Below, one piece after another: positions 7,765 to 16,491 of a DNA stretch of 64,000 bases. A model generated the notes under the pieces. It did no database searches, was not told the DNA's origin, and saw only the letters and a program-made list of their open reading frames with translations. Both the position numbers and the translations under genes were made by a program. The first letter of the stretch is position 1. Each line of letters starts with the position of its first letter. Source of the DNA: Caldilineaceae bacterium (GTDB lineage: Bacteria; Chloroflexota; Anaerolineae; Caldilineales; Caldilineaceae); assembly GCA_011523365.1 (NCBI GenBank), contig WTGY01000109.1, positions 38,224 through 102,223 of the forward strand. The letters run 5' to 3'.

Positions 7765-10635
7765 TCATTGCAACAGTACTTGCTGAAGTGGCAGCTCCTC
7801 CATATCGTACCAGTTCGGGCCGGCTTCGACATCCACCCTTAGGGGTACGTTCAAGTCGAAGGCCGATTCCATTTCTTTGCGTACAAGCGGGGCAACTACG
7901 TTCAGTTCCTCGTGAGGTACTTCGAGGACCAGTTCATCATGTACTTGCAGTAGCATTCTGGCCTTCAGACCTTCATCACGGATGCACTTGTGGAGGTTTC
8001 TCATGGCCAGTTTGGTTATGTCAGCGGCCGTCCCCTGGATAGGGGCGTTGATCGCCTGTCGTTCGAGCGCCTGCCGCTGATTGAAGGGCAGATTTCCCTG
8101 CAGCTCATCGAAGATTCGTCTGCGGCCCAGCAGCGTCTCGACGAATCCCTCTTCGACCGCCTTTCGAATCGTGTCGTCAATGTATTGACGTACGTTGGGA
8201 TAGGTCGCGAAGTACTGGTCCAGAAACTGCTGGGCCTCGGTTGGATCCATGTCCGTGCGGCTACTGAGGCCGAATGCGCTGACGCCGTAAATGGTAGCAA
8301 AGTTGATCGTTTTGCCCAGTCCGCGTTGATCGTAAGTGACCTGATCCAGGGGCACATCAAAGAGCAGCGATGCGGTCACGGCGTGAATGTCCTGCTCCTG
8401 ACGGAAGGCCTCAATGAGACGTTCTTCCTCGGCAATGTGGGCCAGGATTCTCAGTTCAACCTGGCTGTAGTCGGCTGCCAGAAGCAGGCAACCTTCCTCT
8501 GCTTCAAAGGCCTTGCGGATTTCCCGCCCGCGCTCGGTACGAATGGGAATGTTCTGCAAGTTGGGACCGTTGCTGCTGAGGCGGCCCGTTGCGGCACCCG
8601 CCTGACTGTAGTTTGTATGAACGCGGCCGGTGCTGCTGTTGACAAGACCGCCCAGCGAATCGACATAGGTTCCACGCAGTTTTTCGAGCTGGCGCTGCTC
8701 AAACAGCAGGTCAAGAAACTGATTTTGCTCAGGCGACAGTTTGGCCGTGGACGCCTTCAGTTTGTCCAATTCTCCGGCCGCGGTGCTGACAAATCCTGAC
8801 TTTGTCTTCTTGAGTCCTTTGGCAGGGAAGGCCAGTTCATTGAACATTACATTACTGAGCTGCTGCGTACTGCGAAGATTGAAGTCGTGTCCGACGATGT
8901 CTTTCAGGAGAAGATCGATTTCGTGCAATCGCGTGACCAGCCTCCTGGAAAGATCGTCCAGGAAATCGGTATTCAGGCGAATTCCGGCCATCTCCATGTC
9001 AGCAAGCACAGGGAGGAGCGGCAGTTCTATCTCCTCGTAGAGCTTCCACAGTGTGTCACTGGCCTCTTTCAAGCAGGGTGCGAGAGCCTCCCATAGATGA
9101 ATTGTGGCATCCACGTCTGCGCCGCAGTAGCCGGTGACGCGATCGATGTCGACTTCTGCGATCGAGATCTGTTTGCGACCCGATCCGATCAACTCGGAAA
9201 TCTCTGTCATCGTCCAGCCGAGTTTGGTCTCGGCCTGACTCTTGAGGCCGATCGAACGGCTAGCCGGGTCCAGCAGCCAGGCGATGGTCATCGTATCGTG
9301 AATCGGGCCTTCTACCTGGAGCCCGTGCCGCCGGCAGACAACCAGATCGTATTTCCCGTTGTGCGCGACTTTGGGCAGAGTCGCGTCCGCAAAAAAGGGT
9401 TGCACGGCCTCACGCACTTTGTCCCAAGGAAGTTGCTCTCCATCGCTGTGCGCGACGGGAATATAGCAGCCTTTACCCTTGGCCCAGGCTATACCCAGCC
9501 CCACCAGGTCTGCAGCCATCGGATCCCTGCCGGAGGTCTCGACATCAAAGGAAATGATTTCTGCCTGTCTGAGTTCCTTGCACAGCTCGTTCAAGTCATC
9601 CAGGGCCTGAATACACTCGTAGGGGTGGTCGCCGGTTGCACTGGCTGAAGGCAGCCACCCCGAGGAAGTTGAATCGCTTTCTGAATCGGCGAAGAGGGTT
9701 GACTGTGCGTGCCCGGCGTCTACTTGAAGCGACCGGCCCTCGCCATTGCCCAGGAAACCGCCTTCGCCCAACTGATCCAGCTCGCGCTGAAGGCTGCGAA
9801 AATCCAACTCTTCGAAAATACGGCGCACAGCGCCACCATCGTACTGCTGGAGGCGGAACGCTTCGGCATCGAATGTAACGTCCACGTCACAGACTATTGT
9901 CATCAGCCGCTTGTTGCGCCAGACGTCTTCTTCTGCATCGCGCAGATTCTGCTGCGACTTGGGTCCCCTGATTTCGTCGACGTGTGCGTACAGCTTGTCA
10001 AGAGAACCGTACTTTTTGAGGTATCGAATTGCAGTCTTTTCGCCCACACCCGGCACACCGGGGATATTGTCTGAGCTGTCGCCCACCAGGGCCTTCATTT
10101 CGAGGAACTGTTCAGGGTCGAGGCCGCCGTAACGTTCGGAAACTTCGGCGACGCCGAAGGGTAAGGTAGTCGGGGAAGGGCCGCCCGAAGTGTAGAGGAC
10201 TTTCACTTTGTCGGCTACCAGCTGAAACATGTCACGGTCGCCGGACAGGATCAGGACATCGTGACCTTCGCCGGCAGCCTGACGGGCAAGCCCGCCCAGA
10301 ATGTCGTCGGCCTCGAAATTCTCGAGCGTCAGGATAGGAATTTTCAAGGCTTCCAAGAGCTGTTCGATGCGATCCATTTGGGGTCGCATTTCATCGGGCA
10401 TGGCGTCACGGGTCGCCTTGTATTCGACGAACTCTTCGTGGCGGAAGGTGTCGCCTTTGTCAAATGCTACCGCTACACCGTCAGGCCGGTATTCGCGCAG
10501 AACGCTGAAGAGCTTGCGGAAAAAGCCAAACACTGCCGTGGTCGGCTCCCCGCGGGAGGTAACCAAGGGTGTCTTGACCCCGAAAAAGGCCCTAAATGCC
10601 TGGGAATGCCCATCAACCAGGAGGTAGGTCGACAC
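7765..10635 (-). CDS. polA: DNA polymerase I
   Basis: A full three-domain PolA of 956 aa for gap filling and primer removal. Residues 1-~300 form the 5' nuclease (LVDGHSQAFRAFFG, VAVAFDKGDTFRHE, GVPGVGEKTAIRYL helix-hairpin-helix). Residues ~340-540 form a 3'-5' exonuclease domain whose three metal motifs look intact (FDVETSG; HNGKYDL; YCGADVDATIHLW), so proofreading is expected. The rest is the polymerase: motif A DYSQVELRILAHIAEEERL, motif B RGLGKTINFATIYGVSAFGL and motif C QVHDELVLEVP. The argS gene follows 82 bp downstream. Confidence 0.96.
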   Translation of the reverse strand: MSTYLLVDGHSQAFRAFFGVKTPLVTSRGEPTTAVFGFFRKLFSVLREYRPDGVAVAFDKGDTFRHEEFVEYKATRDAMPDEMRPQMDRIEQLLEALKIPILTLENFEADDILGGLARQAAGEGHDVLILSGDRDMFQLVADKVKVLYTSGGPSPTTLPFGVAEVSERYGGLDPEQFLEMKALVGDSSDNIPGVPGVGEKTAIRYLKKYGSLDKLYAHVDEIRGPKSQQNLRDAEEDVWRNKRLMTIVCDVDVTFDAEAFRLQQYDGGAVRRIFEELDFRSLQRELDQLGEGGFLGNGEGRSLQVDAGHAQSTLFADSESDSTSSGWLPSASATGDHPYECIQALDDLNELCKELRQAEIISFDVETSGRDPMAADLVGLGIAWAKGKGCYIPVAHSDGEQLPWDKVREAVQPFFADATLPKVAHNGKYDLVVCRRHGLQVEGPIHDTMTIAWLLDPASRSIGLKSQAETKLGWTMTEISELIGSGRKQISIAEVDIDRVTGYCGADVDATIHLWEALAPCLKEASDTLWKLYEEIELPLLPVLADMEMAGIRLNTDFLDDLSRRLVTRLHEIDLLLKDIVGHDFNLRSTQQLSNVMFNELAFPAKGLKKTKSGFVSTAAGELDKLKASTAKLSPEQNQFLDLLFEQRQLEKLRGTYVDSLGGLVNSSTGRVHTNYSQAGAATGRLSSNGPNLQNIPIRTERGREIRKAFEAEEGCLLLAADYSQVELRILAHIAEEERLIEAFRQEQDIHAVTASLLFDVPLDQVTYDQRGLGKTINFATIYGVSAFGLSSRTDMDPTEAQQFLDQYFATYPNVRQYIDDTIRKAVEEGFVETLLGRRRIFDELQGNLPFNQRQALERQAINAPIQGTAADITKLAMRNLHKCIRDEGLKARMLLQVHDELVLEVPHEELNVVAPLVRKEMESAFDLNVPLRVDVEAGPNWYDMEELPLQQVLLQ

Positions 10636-10740
10636 TGTTTTTCACCCATTTGACCTGACTACGCCCCGCCACTCGCTGTACGCGGCGAACGCAGACTCAA
10701 AGAAATACGCAGCTCTTTTGTGTTTCGAGGGATAGAGCGC

Positions 10741-10956
10741 CTACTTTTCGATCACCAACTGGCCGCTGGACACCAGCTCACTAATCTGGCTGAAGTCCAG
10801 GATTGATCGCAGAGTGCGCATCTTGCGGCCAGCATCCAGACGATACTGGCCGGTAGGAAGTTCCAAGATAAAGTTCTTCTGGCTGCGGTTGGCAAGGACA
10901 ATCACGTCCTTCGGATCTTCCAGCCAGGTTATGTCATCGTAACTACGTTTTGACAC
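10741..10956 (-). CDS. 71-aa conserved-looking protein of unknown function
   Basis: A small cytoplasmic protein with no signal or membrane segment. The sequence (SYDDITWLEDPKDVIVLANR ... NFILELPTGQYRLDAGRKMR ... TLRSILDFSQISELVSSGQL) looks like one compact alpha/beta domain. A longer ATG reading starts at 11031, but the GTG at 10956 is much better supported: an AAAGGA site lies 8 bases upstream, and the extra N-terminus is Cys/Arg-rich and coding-poor. It sits between the glycosyltransferase and polA in the same direction. No known motif is recognised. It may be a lineage-specific nucleic-acid- or protein-binding factor, which is a guess. Confidence 0.65.
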   Translation of the reverse strand: MSKRSYDDITWLEDPKDVIVLANRSQKNFILELPTGQYRLDAGRKMRTLRSILDFSQISELVSSGQLVIEK

Positions 10957-11084
10957 GGCATCGTTCCTTTGACCCGGGATTCGGCACTTCAGCGTACCGG
11001 GCTGCGCCATGAAGACGGGCCAACAACACACGGCTTTGGGCCCAACCAGATGTTCGCCCTATTGCAACAATTGTACAGGCGCCA

Positions 11085-12653
11085 TCAGTATTTGACAAGG
11101 TTCTTTGGTGGTTGCGGCCTGGCCGATCTGCGCCCAAGATGCAAGCGAGCGGAGCGCGCCATCGATGATTCATAGAGCCCGACTGCTGCCACTAGCGCAT
11201 ATCCGCAGGCGTATAAGGCTAGGAAGGGCAGATTCCACCACTGGCCGTGGATGGCAGCGAGGTAGCAGCCAGTGCCCGCATAGATGGCAAGAGTCAACTC
11301 GACGGCGACAAGCGGCTCCAAGTCGAGGGCATAGCCGCTGCCGTGCCAGGTACCGGCACTGCCTTCGACATTGAACTTCGGCGTCCGCAAGAAAGCCCCT
11401 CCCTTACCGAAGAGCGCCTGCCAGGCTGCAACCGAATTACTGAGCGAAAGTCCCATGCCCAGGAGCATGAGAAGGGGCAGACGGGCCCAGCGACGCGTCC
11501 AGTCCTGTGGGTGAAGACGACGCTGCGCAAGCGCATATAGGGCAGGGGGTCCTACGGAAACCAGGCTCAGGTAGGCAAGAGGCCAGTAGGCCTGGCTGCC
11601 GAACAGCATGAGAAGAGGGGTAACGAGGAGCAAGAGCAACAAGAGCGGGTGGATCAGATAGCCGCCCAGGTGGACATATGCGGCAGTCCTCTTCACAGTT
11701 GACCAGCCGCTCCGCCAGACCGAGGGCGCCAGCTTGCGCAGCGTCGCCACACTGCCCTTTGCCCAGCGGAACTGTTGTCGCTTGAAGGCGAGAAGTTGGG
11801 GCGGAAGTTCGGCAGGGGATTCGACTTCGTCCAGGTACACGCCCTGCCAGCCGGCCAGCTGTGCACGGTAGCTCAGGTCGAGGTCCTCACAGAGCGTGTC
11901 GTCCTGCCAGCCGCCAACTGCCTCGTCTTCAATGCAGGCCCGCCGCCACACGCCCGCGGAACCGTTGAAACCGAATGGCAGCCCAACGGAATGGCGCGCT
12001 GACTGTTCGACAACAAAGTGACCGTCGAGTGCCAGTGCCTGAGCCTTTGTCAGCGCAGAGTATCGTTCGTTCAGATGGGTCCAGCGTGTTTGGACGAATC
12101 CGACATTCTGTCCGGCGCTGTCGAGAAAGGTGGGTAGCGTATGTTTCAGAAAGTCTGGCAGTGGTGCGAAGTCTGCATCGAATACGGCGATAAACTCACC
12201 TGTGGCCTGGTGCAGACCCTCCTTCAGTGCGCCTGCCTTGAAGCCGCGCCGGTCGCTGCGGTGCAGGACTTGAACATCGGTGCCCTGGCTACGCCAGAAT
12301 TCTGCACGGTTTTCGGCGATGGCCGTGGTACCGTCGGTTGAATCGTCGAGGACCTGGATCTGTAAGCGATCGGAAGGGTATTCCAATGCGGCACAGGCGT
12401 CGATGAGACGACTGACGACGTGAACTTCGTTGTAGACCGGCAGTTGGACAGTCACAGATGGCCAGTCAAGGCTCTCATTGTACAGTCTACCAACAGCGGT
12501 ATTGACAGAACGTGCTTTCGACTTCCGCAGCAGCCTTTCCTCGCGCAGCTTCAGCAAGGTGAGAATCAGCGCTTGCAGACCGTAGATGGCGAGACCCGTG
12601 GCGCCGACCAGGTATAGGATCTGCAGGCCTACCAAGAAAAGAGCGTTTAGCAC
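11085..12653 (-). CDS. membrane glycosyltransferase family 2 (cellulose/mannan synthase-like)
   Basis: A 522-aa processive-type GT2 enzyme. A TM segment at residues ~5-35 is followed by the cytosolic GT-A domain: VTVQLPVYNE, the QVLDDSTDGTT nucleotide-binding motif, DADFAP (DxD metal site), WQDDTLCEDLDLS (TED-like), and QQFRWAKGS (QxxRW acceptor motif). At least four hydrophobic spans follow in the C-terminal 200 residues. It should polymerise or attach sugars from a nucleotide sugar at the cytoplasmic membrane, possibly making a beta-glucan, mannan or glycolipid. The product cannot be told without neighbours of a polysaccharide pathway, and none are seen. Confidence 0.87.
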   Translation of the reverse strand: MLNALFLVGLQILYLVGATGLAIYGLQALILTLLKLREERLLRKSKARSVNTAVGRLYNESLDWPSVTVQLPVYNEVHVVSRLIDACAALEYPSDRLQIQVLDDSTDGTTAIAENRAEFWRSQGTDVQVLHRSDRRGFKAGALKEGLHQATGEFIAVFDADFAPLPDFLKHTLPTFLDSAGQNVGFVQTRWTHLNERYSALTKAQALALDGHFVVEQSARHSVGLPFGFNGSAGVWRRACIEDEAVGGWQDDTLCEDLDLSYRAQLAGWQGVYLDEVESPAELPPQLLAFKRQQFRWAKGSVATLRKLAPSVWRSGWSTVKRTAAYVHLGGYLIHPLLLLLLLVTPLLMLFGSQAYWPLAYLSLVSVGPPALYALAQRRLHPQDWTRRWARLPLLMLLGMGLSLSNSVAAWQALFGKGGAFLRTPKFNVEGSAGTWHGSGYALDLEPLVAVELTLAIYAGTGCYLAAIHGQWWNLPFLALYACGYALVAAVGLYESSMARSARLHLGRRSARPQPPKNLVKY

Positions 12654-12967
12654 TTCCTACTCTCCAAATAGGCGGAACAGAAGTCTGATAAGGTTACCAT
12701 GTTCCTCTAGCCAGCCCCTGCTGGAGTATTAACTGGTTGGTCTCAGGTTTGCAACATGCAGCAACCCATCGCCAGCAACTGTTTGGTCTATTGTCGCGGC
12801 TTCACGCAAAAACGCCGACGTTCGCCGCCGGCCTCGTCAGCATTTCAAAGTATAGTTCAGTACGGCACAAAACGGCGCGAGGTCTTGAGTCATAAAGGGC
12901 CTCGCGCCGCTCTCGAGTAAGGCGAAATTGAACGCCCCAACTCGGTATTCGCCAATGTGCCAACCGC
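12654..12967. other. intergenic region between EF-G paralogue and glycosyltransferase
   Basis: This 314-bp gap has no gene. It holds the terminator of the EF-G paralogue (12869-12909) and must hold the promoter or leader of the glycosyltransferase gene, but I could not identify convincing -35/-10 boxes there. Confidence 0.6.
12869..12909 (-). terminator. intrinsic terminator after the EF-G paralogue
   Basis: Arms 12873-12882 and 12900-12909 are perfect 10-bp complements (CGGCGCGAGG / CCTCGCGCCG) with a 17-base loop. On the minus strand the stem is followed by TTTTG. It lies 58 bp past the stop of the EF-G gene, in the right orientation to end that transcript. Confidence 0.8.
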
Positions 12968-15031
12968 CTACTCCTGCTCGGCCTCCTCCTCTTTGCTCTG
13001 CGTAATGACCTGGTCGGCCAGGTGGCTGGGTACGGGTTCGTAGCGGCCGAACTCGATGGTGTAGATGCCGCGTCCCTGTGTCATGGAACGCAGATCGGTG
13101 CCGTAGCGCAGTATCTCGGCAAGCGGGATCTCAGCGTTGATGATGGCGCGGTTGTTTCTGTTCTCCATTCCCAGCACTCGGCCGCGGCGGTTGTTGAGAT
13201 CGCCCATTACATCGCCCATGAATTCGTCAGGCACGGTCACGCGCATGGTGTAGATCGGCTCGAGCAAGACCGGGCGGGCCTCCTGCATTGCGATCTTGAA
13301 TACCTCGCGGCCAGCGGTCTGGAAGGCAATGTCCTTGGAGTCGACAGGATGGTGCTTGCCGTCAAAGACGATGGCCTTGACGTCTACAATCGGGTAGCCG
13401 GCGATCACGCCTTGGTCGAGAATCTGCCGGATGCCTTTCTCAATGGAAGGGATGAAGACGCTGGGGATCGAGCCGCCAAAGACTTCGCTGTCGTAGGCGA
13501 ATCCGTCGCCGCGGTCCAGCGGCTCTACGCGCAGCTCGACGTCGGCAAACTGGCCCGCGCCGCCGGTCTGCTTCTTGTGGCGGTAGTGGGCGCTGGCGGT
13601 GCGGGTTACCGTCTCCTGGTAGGGCACTCTCGGCATGGCGGTGTCGACCTTTACGCCGAATTTGGAGTCCAGACTCCTGATGGCGACATCGATGTGCGTG
13701 TCGCCCATGCCCTGCAAAATGTTCTGCTTTGTGGCCTGGATATACTCGACCTGAAGCGTCGGATTTTCTTCGGCCAGGGCCTGCAGGCCCTGACCCATTT
13801 TGGCGCTGTCGGCCTTGGTCGCCGGCATCACTGCCACGGAATAGAGAGGCCTTGGGTATTCGGGGGGCGCAACGACAAGCTGCTGCTCGCTGAGCGTATC
13901 CGAAGTCTTCAGCCCATCCATTTTTGTCAGAACACCTATGTCGCCGGCAGCGAGCGCAGTCGCGGCATCCAACTCTTTTCCGCGGACATGGAACAGATTC
14001 TGAAGCTTCACGTTTTCGCCGGAACGCTGAATCGTCGCCCCTTTATCGACGGCAAGCGAGCCCGAAAATACGCGAACGTAACTCATGCGACCTACATACC
14101 GGTCGACGATGGTCTTGAAAACATAGGCGACAAGTGGTCCGTCCACGTCGCCGGACGTCTCCAGCAGATCTTCACCGCCGTTGGGAACGGAATTGACCAC
14201 GTCTGTTGGGGAAGGCACGTAGCTGGTAAGCGCCCGCGCCAAGCTGAAAAGTCCGATATTCTGGATGGCGCTACCGCAGAAGACAGGTACAATCTGGCCA
14301 TCCTGAACGCCTTGCTTCAGCCCCTGCCGCACCTCGTCTTCGGTCAGTTCTTCGCCCTCAAGATACTTCATGATCAGCTCGTCGTCCGTCTCGGCGGCGG
14401 CGTCAACGAGGTTTTGCCGGGCTTCCTCTACCTCGTCCTCCATGTCTGCGGGGATATCGGCGACGGTCGCATCCGGGCCCATATATGCCTTCATATCCAC
14501 CAAGTTGACAATGCCTTCGAATTCCTCGCCAGAACCGATGGGCAGTTGGAACGGCAGAATCGTTCCAGAAAATACCTCGGTCGCGCTTGCCAGCGCATTG
14601 GGGAAGTTGGCGTTTTCCCGGTCCATTTTGTTGACAAAAATCAGTCTGGGCTTTTCGACTGCATCCAGCTGTTCCCACGCCAGTTCCGTGCCGACTTCAA
14701 CGCCTGCCACCGAGTCAAGAAGCACGAGGCCGGCCTCCGAGATGGAAAGCCCGCTGATTACTTCGCCCACGAAGTCCAAGTAACCGGGCGTGTCTACAAG
14801 GTTGAGCCTGGTTTCCTGGAATTCCACCGGAACGACGGAAAGGTTTATGGAAATGCCGCGCCGCTGTTCTTCAACGTCCCAATCTGAGACAGTGGAACCG
14901 TCCTCGACACGTCCGACACGGCTGGTCCCACCACTGTTGAACAGGAGCGCTTCAACCAGGGATGTCTTACCGGAACTACCGTGTCCAAGAACTGTGATAT
15001 TGCGAATCTTGTCAATCGAAAACTCGGCCAT
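12968..15031 (-). CDS. elongation factor G-like GTPase (EF-G paralogue type)
   Basis: A 687-aa translational GTPase. G1 is GHGSSGKTSLVEALL, switch I RGISINLSV, G3 DTPGYLDF and G4 NKMDREN. A beta-barrel domain II follows, then domain III, domain IV (HRHKKQTGGAGQFADVELRVEPL) and a C-terminal domain V (EPIYTMRVTVPDEFMGDVMGDLNNRRGRVLGME). G1 carries Ser-Ser rather than the canonical DAGKTT of FusA, which points to the EF-G2/FusA2-like branch; its role (translocation, ribosome recycling, or neither) varies between bacteria. No rpsL, rpsG or tuf is adjacent, consistent with a paralogue outside the str operon. AGGAGG precedes the ATG. Promoter at 15180-15208, terminator at 12869-12909: probably monocistronic. 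Confidence 0.88.
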   Translation of the reverse strand: MAEFSIDKIRNITVLGHGSSGKTSLVEALLFNSGGTSRVGRVEDGSTVSDWDVEEQRRGISINLSVVPVEFQETRLNLVDTPGYLDFVGEVISGLSISEAGLVLLDSVAGVEVGTELAWEQLDAVEKPRLIFVNKMDRENANFPNALASATEVFSGTILPFQLPIGSGEEFEGIVNLVDMKAYMGPDATVADIPADMEDEVEEARQNLVDAAAETDDELIMKYLEGEELTEDEVRQGLKQGVQDGQIVPVFCGSAIQNIGLFSLARALTSYVPSPTDVVNSVPNGGEDLLETSGDVDGPLVAYVFKTIVDRYVGRMSYVRVFSGSLAVDKGATIQRSGENVKLQNLFHVRGKELDAATALAAGDIGVLTKMDGLKTSDTLSEQQLVVAPPEYPRPLYSVAVMPATKADSAKMGQGLQALAEENPTLQVEYIQATKQNILQGMGDTHIDVAIRSLDSKFGVKVDTAMPRVPYQETVTRTASAHYRHKKQTGGAGQFADVELRVEPLDRGDGFAYDSEVFGGSIPSVFIPSIEKGIRQILDQGVIAGYPIVDVKAIVFDGKHHPVDSKDIAFQTAGREVFKIAMQEARPVLLEPIYTMRVTVPDEFMGDVMGDLNNRRGRVLGMENRNNRAIINAEIPLAEILRYGTDLRSMTQGRGIYTIEFGRYEPVPSHLADQVITQSKEEEAEQE

Positions 15032-15179
15032 GAATCCTCCTCACACCTATCTGCTTATACCTCAAACTGGCAATGGATCTGTCTTCGGTAACTGGAACCA
15101 TAGCGGCAGTCGCCGATTGATTCGGGCCAGCCGCGACATGGAATATTGTCAAAAAGATATTGGCCTGCAGCCGGATAAC

Positions 15180-15208
15180 ATTTTAACTTTTCTCGCAGCA
15201 ATTGTCAA
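15180..15208 (-). promoter_or_regulatory. sigma-70-type promoter for the EF-G paralogue
   Basis: Read on the minus strand: -35 TTGACA (15208-15203), 17-bp spacer, -10 TAAAAT (15185-15180). Transcription would start near 15173 and give a leader of about 140 nt before the EF-G ATG at 15031. Confidence 0.7.
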
Positions 15209-15470
15209 TGAAATTGGTTGTTGAATCAGGGCGTTCACATATTGTTGGGAGAGAACTTTCAGGAGATAGTCAGTATTCCAATCGACAAGGTAACGACACG
15301 CAGAGATTCCGGTGTGGGCGCTCTTCAGTCTGCGCAAGAGGCTGAGAGCCATGCGGTGCAAAACGGTCAAGTTGTGCTGCGCATGAAAGCCTTGGGGGCC
15401 GATGTGTGCAATTCATACATGGAGGACAGTGCGTCTTGATGGTGGATCACTGGCTTTCTCGTCTGTGTAT

Positions 15471-15520
15471 TGGGCGAGAGTTTACGAGCGTTTACGAGAG
15501 TTTGCGAGAGTTTACTTGAT
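15471..15520. repeat. 10-bp tandem repeat array 1
   Basis: Consecutive 10-base blocks TTTACGAGCG, TTTACGAGAG, TTTGCGAGAG at 15481-15510 are flanked by degenerate units on either side (block 15471-15480 ends GCGAGAG; block 15511-15520 begins TTTAC). Spacing is exactly 10 bp. Confidence 0.75.
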
Positions 15521-15660
15521 GCCGTGACTGCAGTGCACGAAAATCGCTCGATGGGCTGTGATGAGGGATTGACTGGTGTGCGCGGGCGCGTACGAGATCA
15601 GTCGAGATATGTACAGAAGTTGTGCATCCGCTGATTTGGTGGGACCCAGTTGGCGTAAGA

Positions 15661-15710
15661 TGTCGGGTCATGTCGGGTAAAGTAGGCATAAGTCGGGCAA
15701 AGTCGGGTCA
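15661..15710. repeat. 10-bp tandem repeat array 2
   Basis: Five in-phase 10-base units: TGTCGGGTCA, TGTCGGGTAA, AGTAGGCATA, AGTCGGGCAA, AGTCGGGTCA, consensus WGTCGGGTMA with the third unit degenerate. An AATTTTTTCC tract follows directly. Confidence 0.8.
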
Positions 15711-15895
15711 AATTTTTTCCTCTGGGTTCTGTTTTCGTTACGCTTTTGCATCAGTTTTCCCGTCTTTGGCGTCTATTCCCGGTTCTGGCAAGTTCTCTTC
15801 GATGCTCATCCACTACTCTACCAGACGACAGACTCATGCCGGTTTGCTGGCGGTGGGGGGTAGAGTGTCGTGTCTGGGCGGTTCAGGTGGGGTCA

Positions 15896-15925
15896 TGTCG
15901 GGTCAGTTCGCGAAAAGTCGGGTCG
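15896..15925. repeat. 10-bp tandem repeat array 3, same unit as array 2
   Basis: TGTCGGGTCA at 15896-15905 and AGTCGGGTCG at 15916-15925 flank one degenerate 10-base unit, keeping the 10-bp phase. The unit is the same as in array 2, about 230 bp away. Confidence 0.6.
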
Positions 15926-16159
15926 GAGCGGCCACTTTTCCTTTACTTGGGGGTATGAGTTTGAATGCACGCACTTCAGCTCTTCGTCTTTGCTGCTAAT
16001 TGTGCAGACAGATTGCCGGCAGTAGGCAGTCCAGGAGTCGTTAACGTCTGTCTGACCTGAAATCTGCGGGCCCATGATGTTTTCAATCCACTAGGTCACG
16101 CACTAGGGGTGCCTCTACGGGGAATGGGGCAGGTTGACGCATTTGAGGCCGGCGGCCCT

Positions 16160-16180
16160 GGGCACCCACAAGGGGTGCCC
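16160..16180. repeat. GC-rich palindrome
   Basis: GGGCACCC (16160-16167), loop ACAAG, GGGTGCCC (16173-16180). A related half-site, GGGGTGCCTCTAC, occurs at about 16105-16117. It has the look of an extragenic palindromic repeat. A terminator is less likely because no T run follows. Confidence 0.6.
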
Positions 16181-16491
16181 CTACTGTGGGACGCCTTGTC
16201 AGGAGGAAATGTTAACGAGAGCCGTAGCAAGTGCCGTTTTTCGCGTCCAGAGCTCCTACCGGCGAGCGTCATGGCTTGATTGTGAAGATTCACTTTCAGA
16301 AATGCCTAACTGAAACTTGGCATAAGGTTATTATATCACTGATTCTGAGGCGATTGCCCTGTTTTTGAATGGAAATGGCGGACGACTGAATGTGCCGACA
16401 GCTCCAAGCCTTCCCCTCATTGCGGTGACCCGACGGAAATAAGGGGTGAGAGATACCGAATGCGAAAGATGCTACCTGTGGCACAGCATCT

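Larger units (their letters stand above)
15209..16491. other. 1.3-kb non-coding region with short repeats
   Basis: No reading frame here resembles a protein. The longest frame (15622-15999 +) runs through low-complexity tandem repeats and has no ribosome site or recognisable motif. The region contains the three 10-bp repeat arrays and the palindrome listed separately. The rest shows nothing I can name. Confidence 0.6.

Noticed and set aside
13022..14887. 621-codon open frame on the plus strand opposite the EF-G gene
   Set aside because: It is an antisense shadow: the minus strand carries a complete EF-G with all GTPase motifs, and the plus-strand translation has no domain or ribosome site.
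15471..15710. Possible CRISPR array
   Set aside because: Units are 10 bp, directly adjacent and without spacers, and no cas gene is in the window.
15622..15999. 125-codon frame in the tandem-repeat region
   Set aside because: Composition is driven by the 10-bp repeats; no ribosome site and no protein-like domain.
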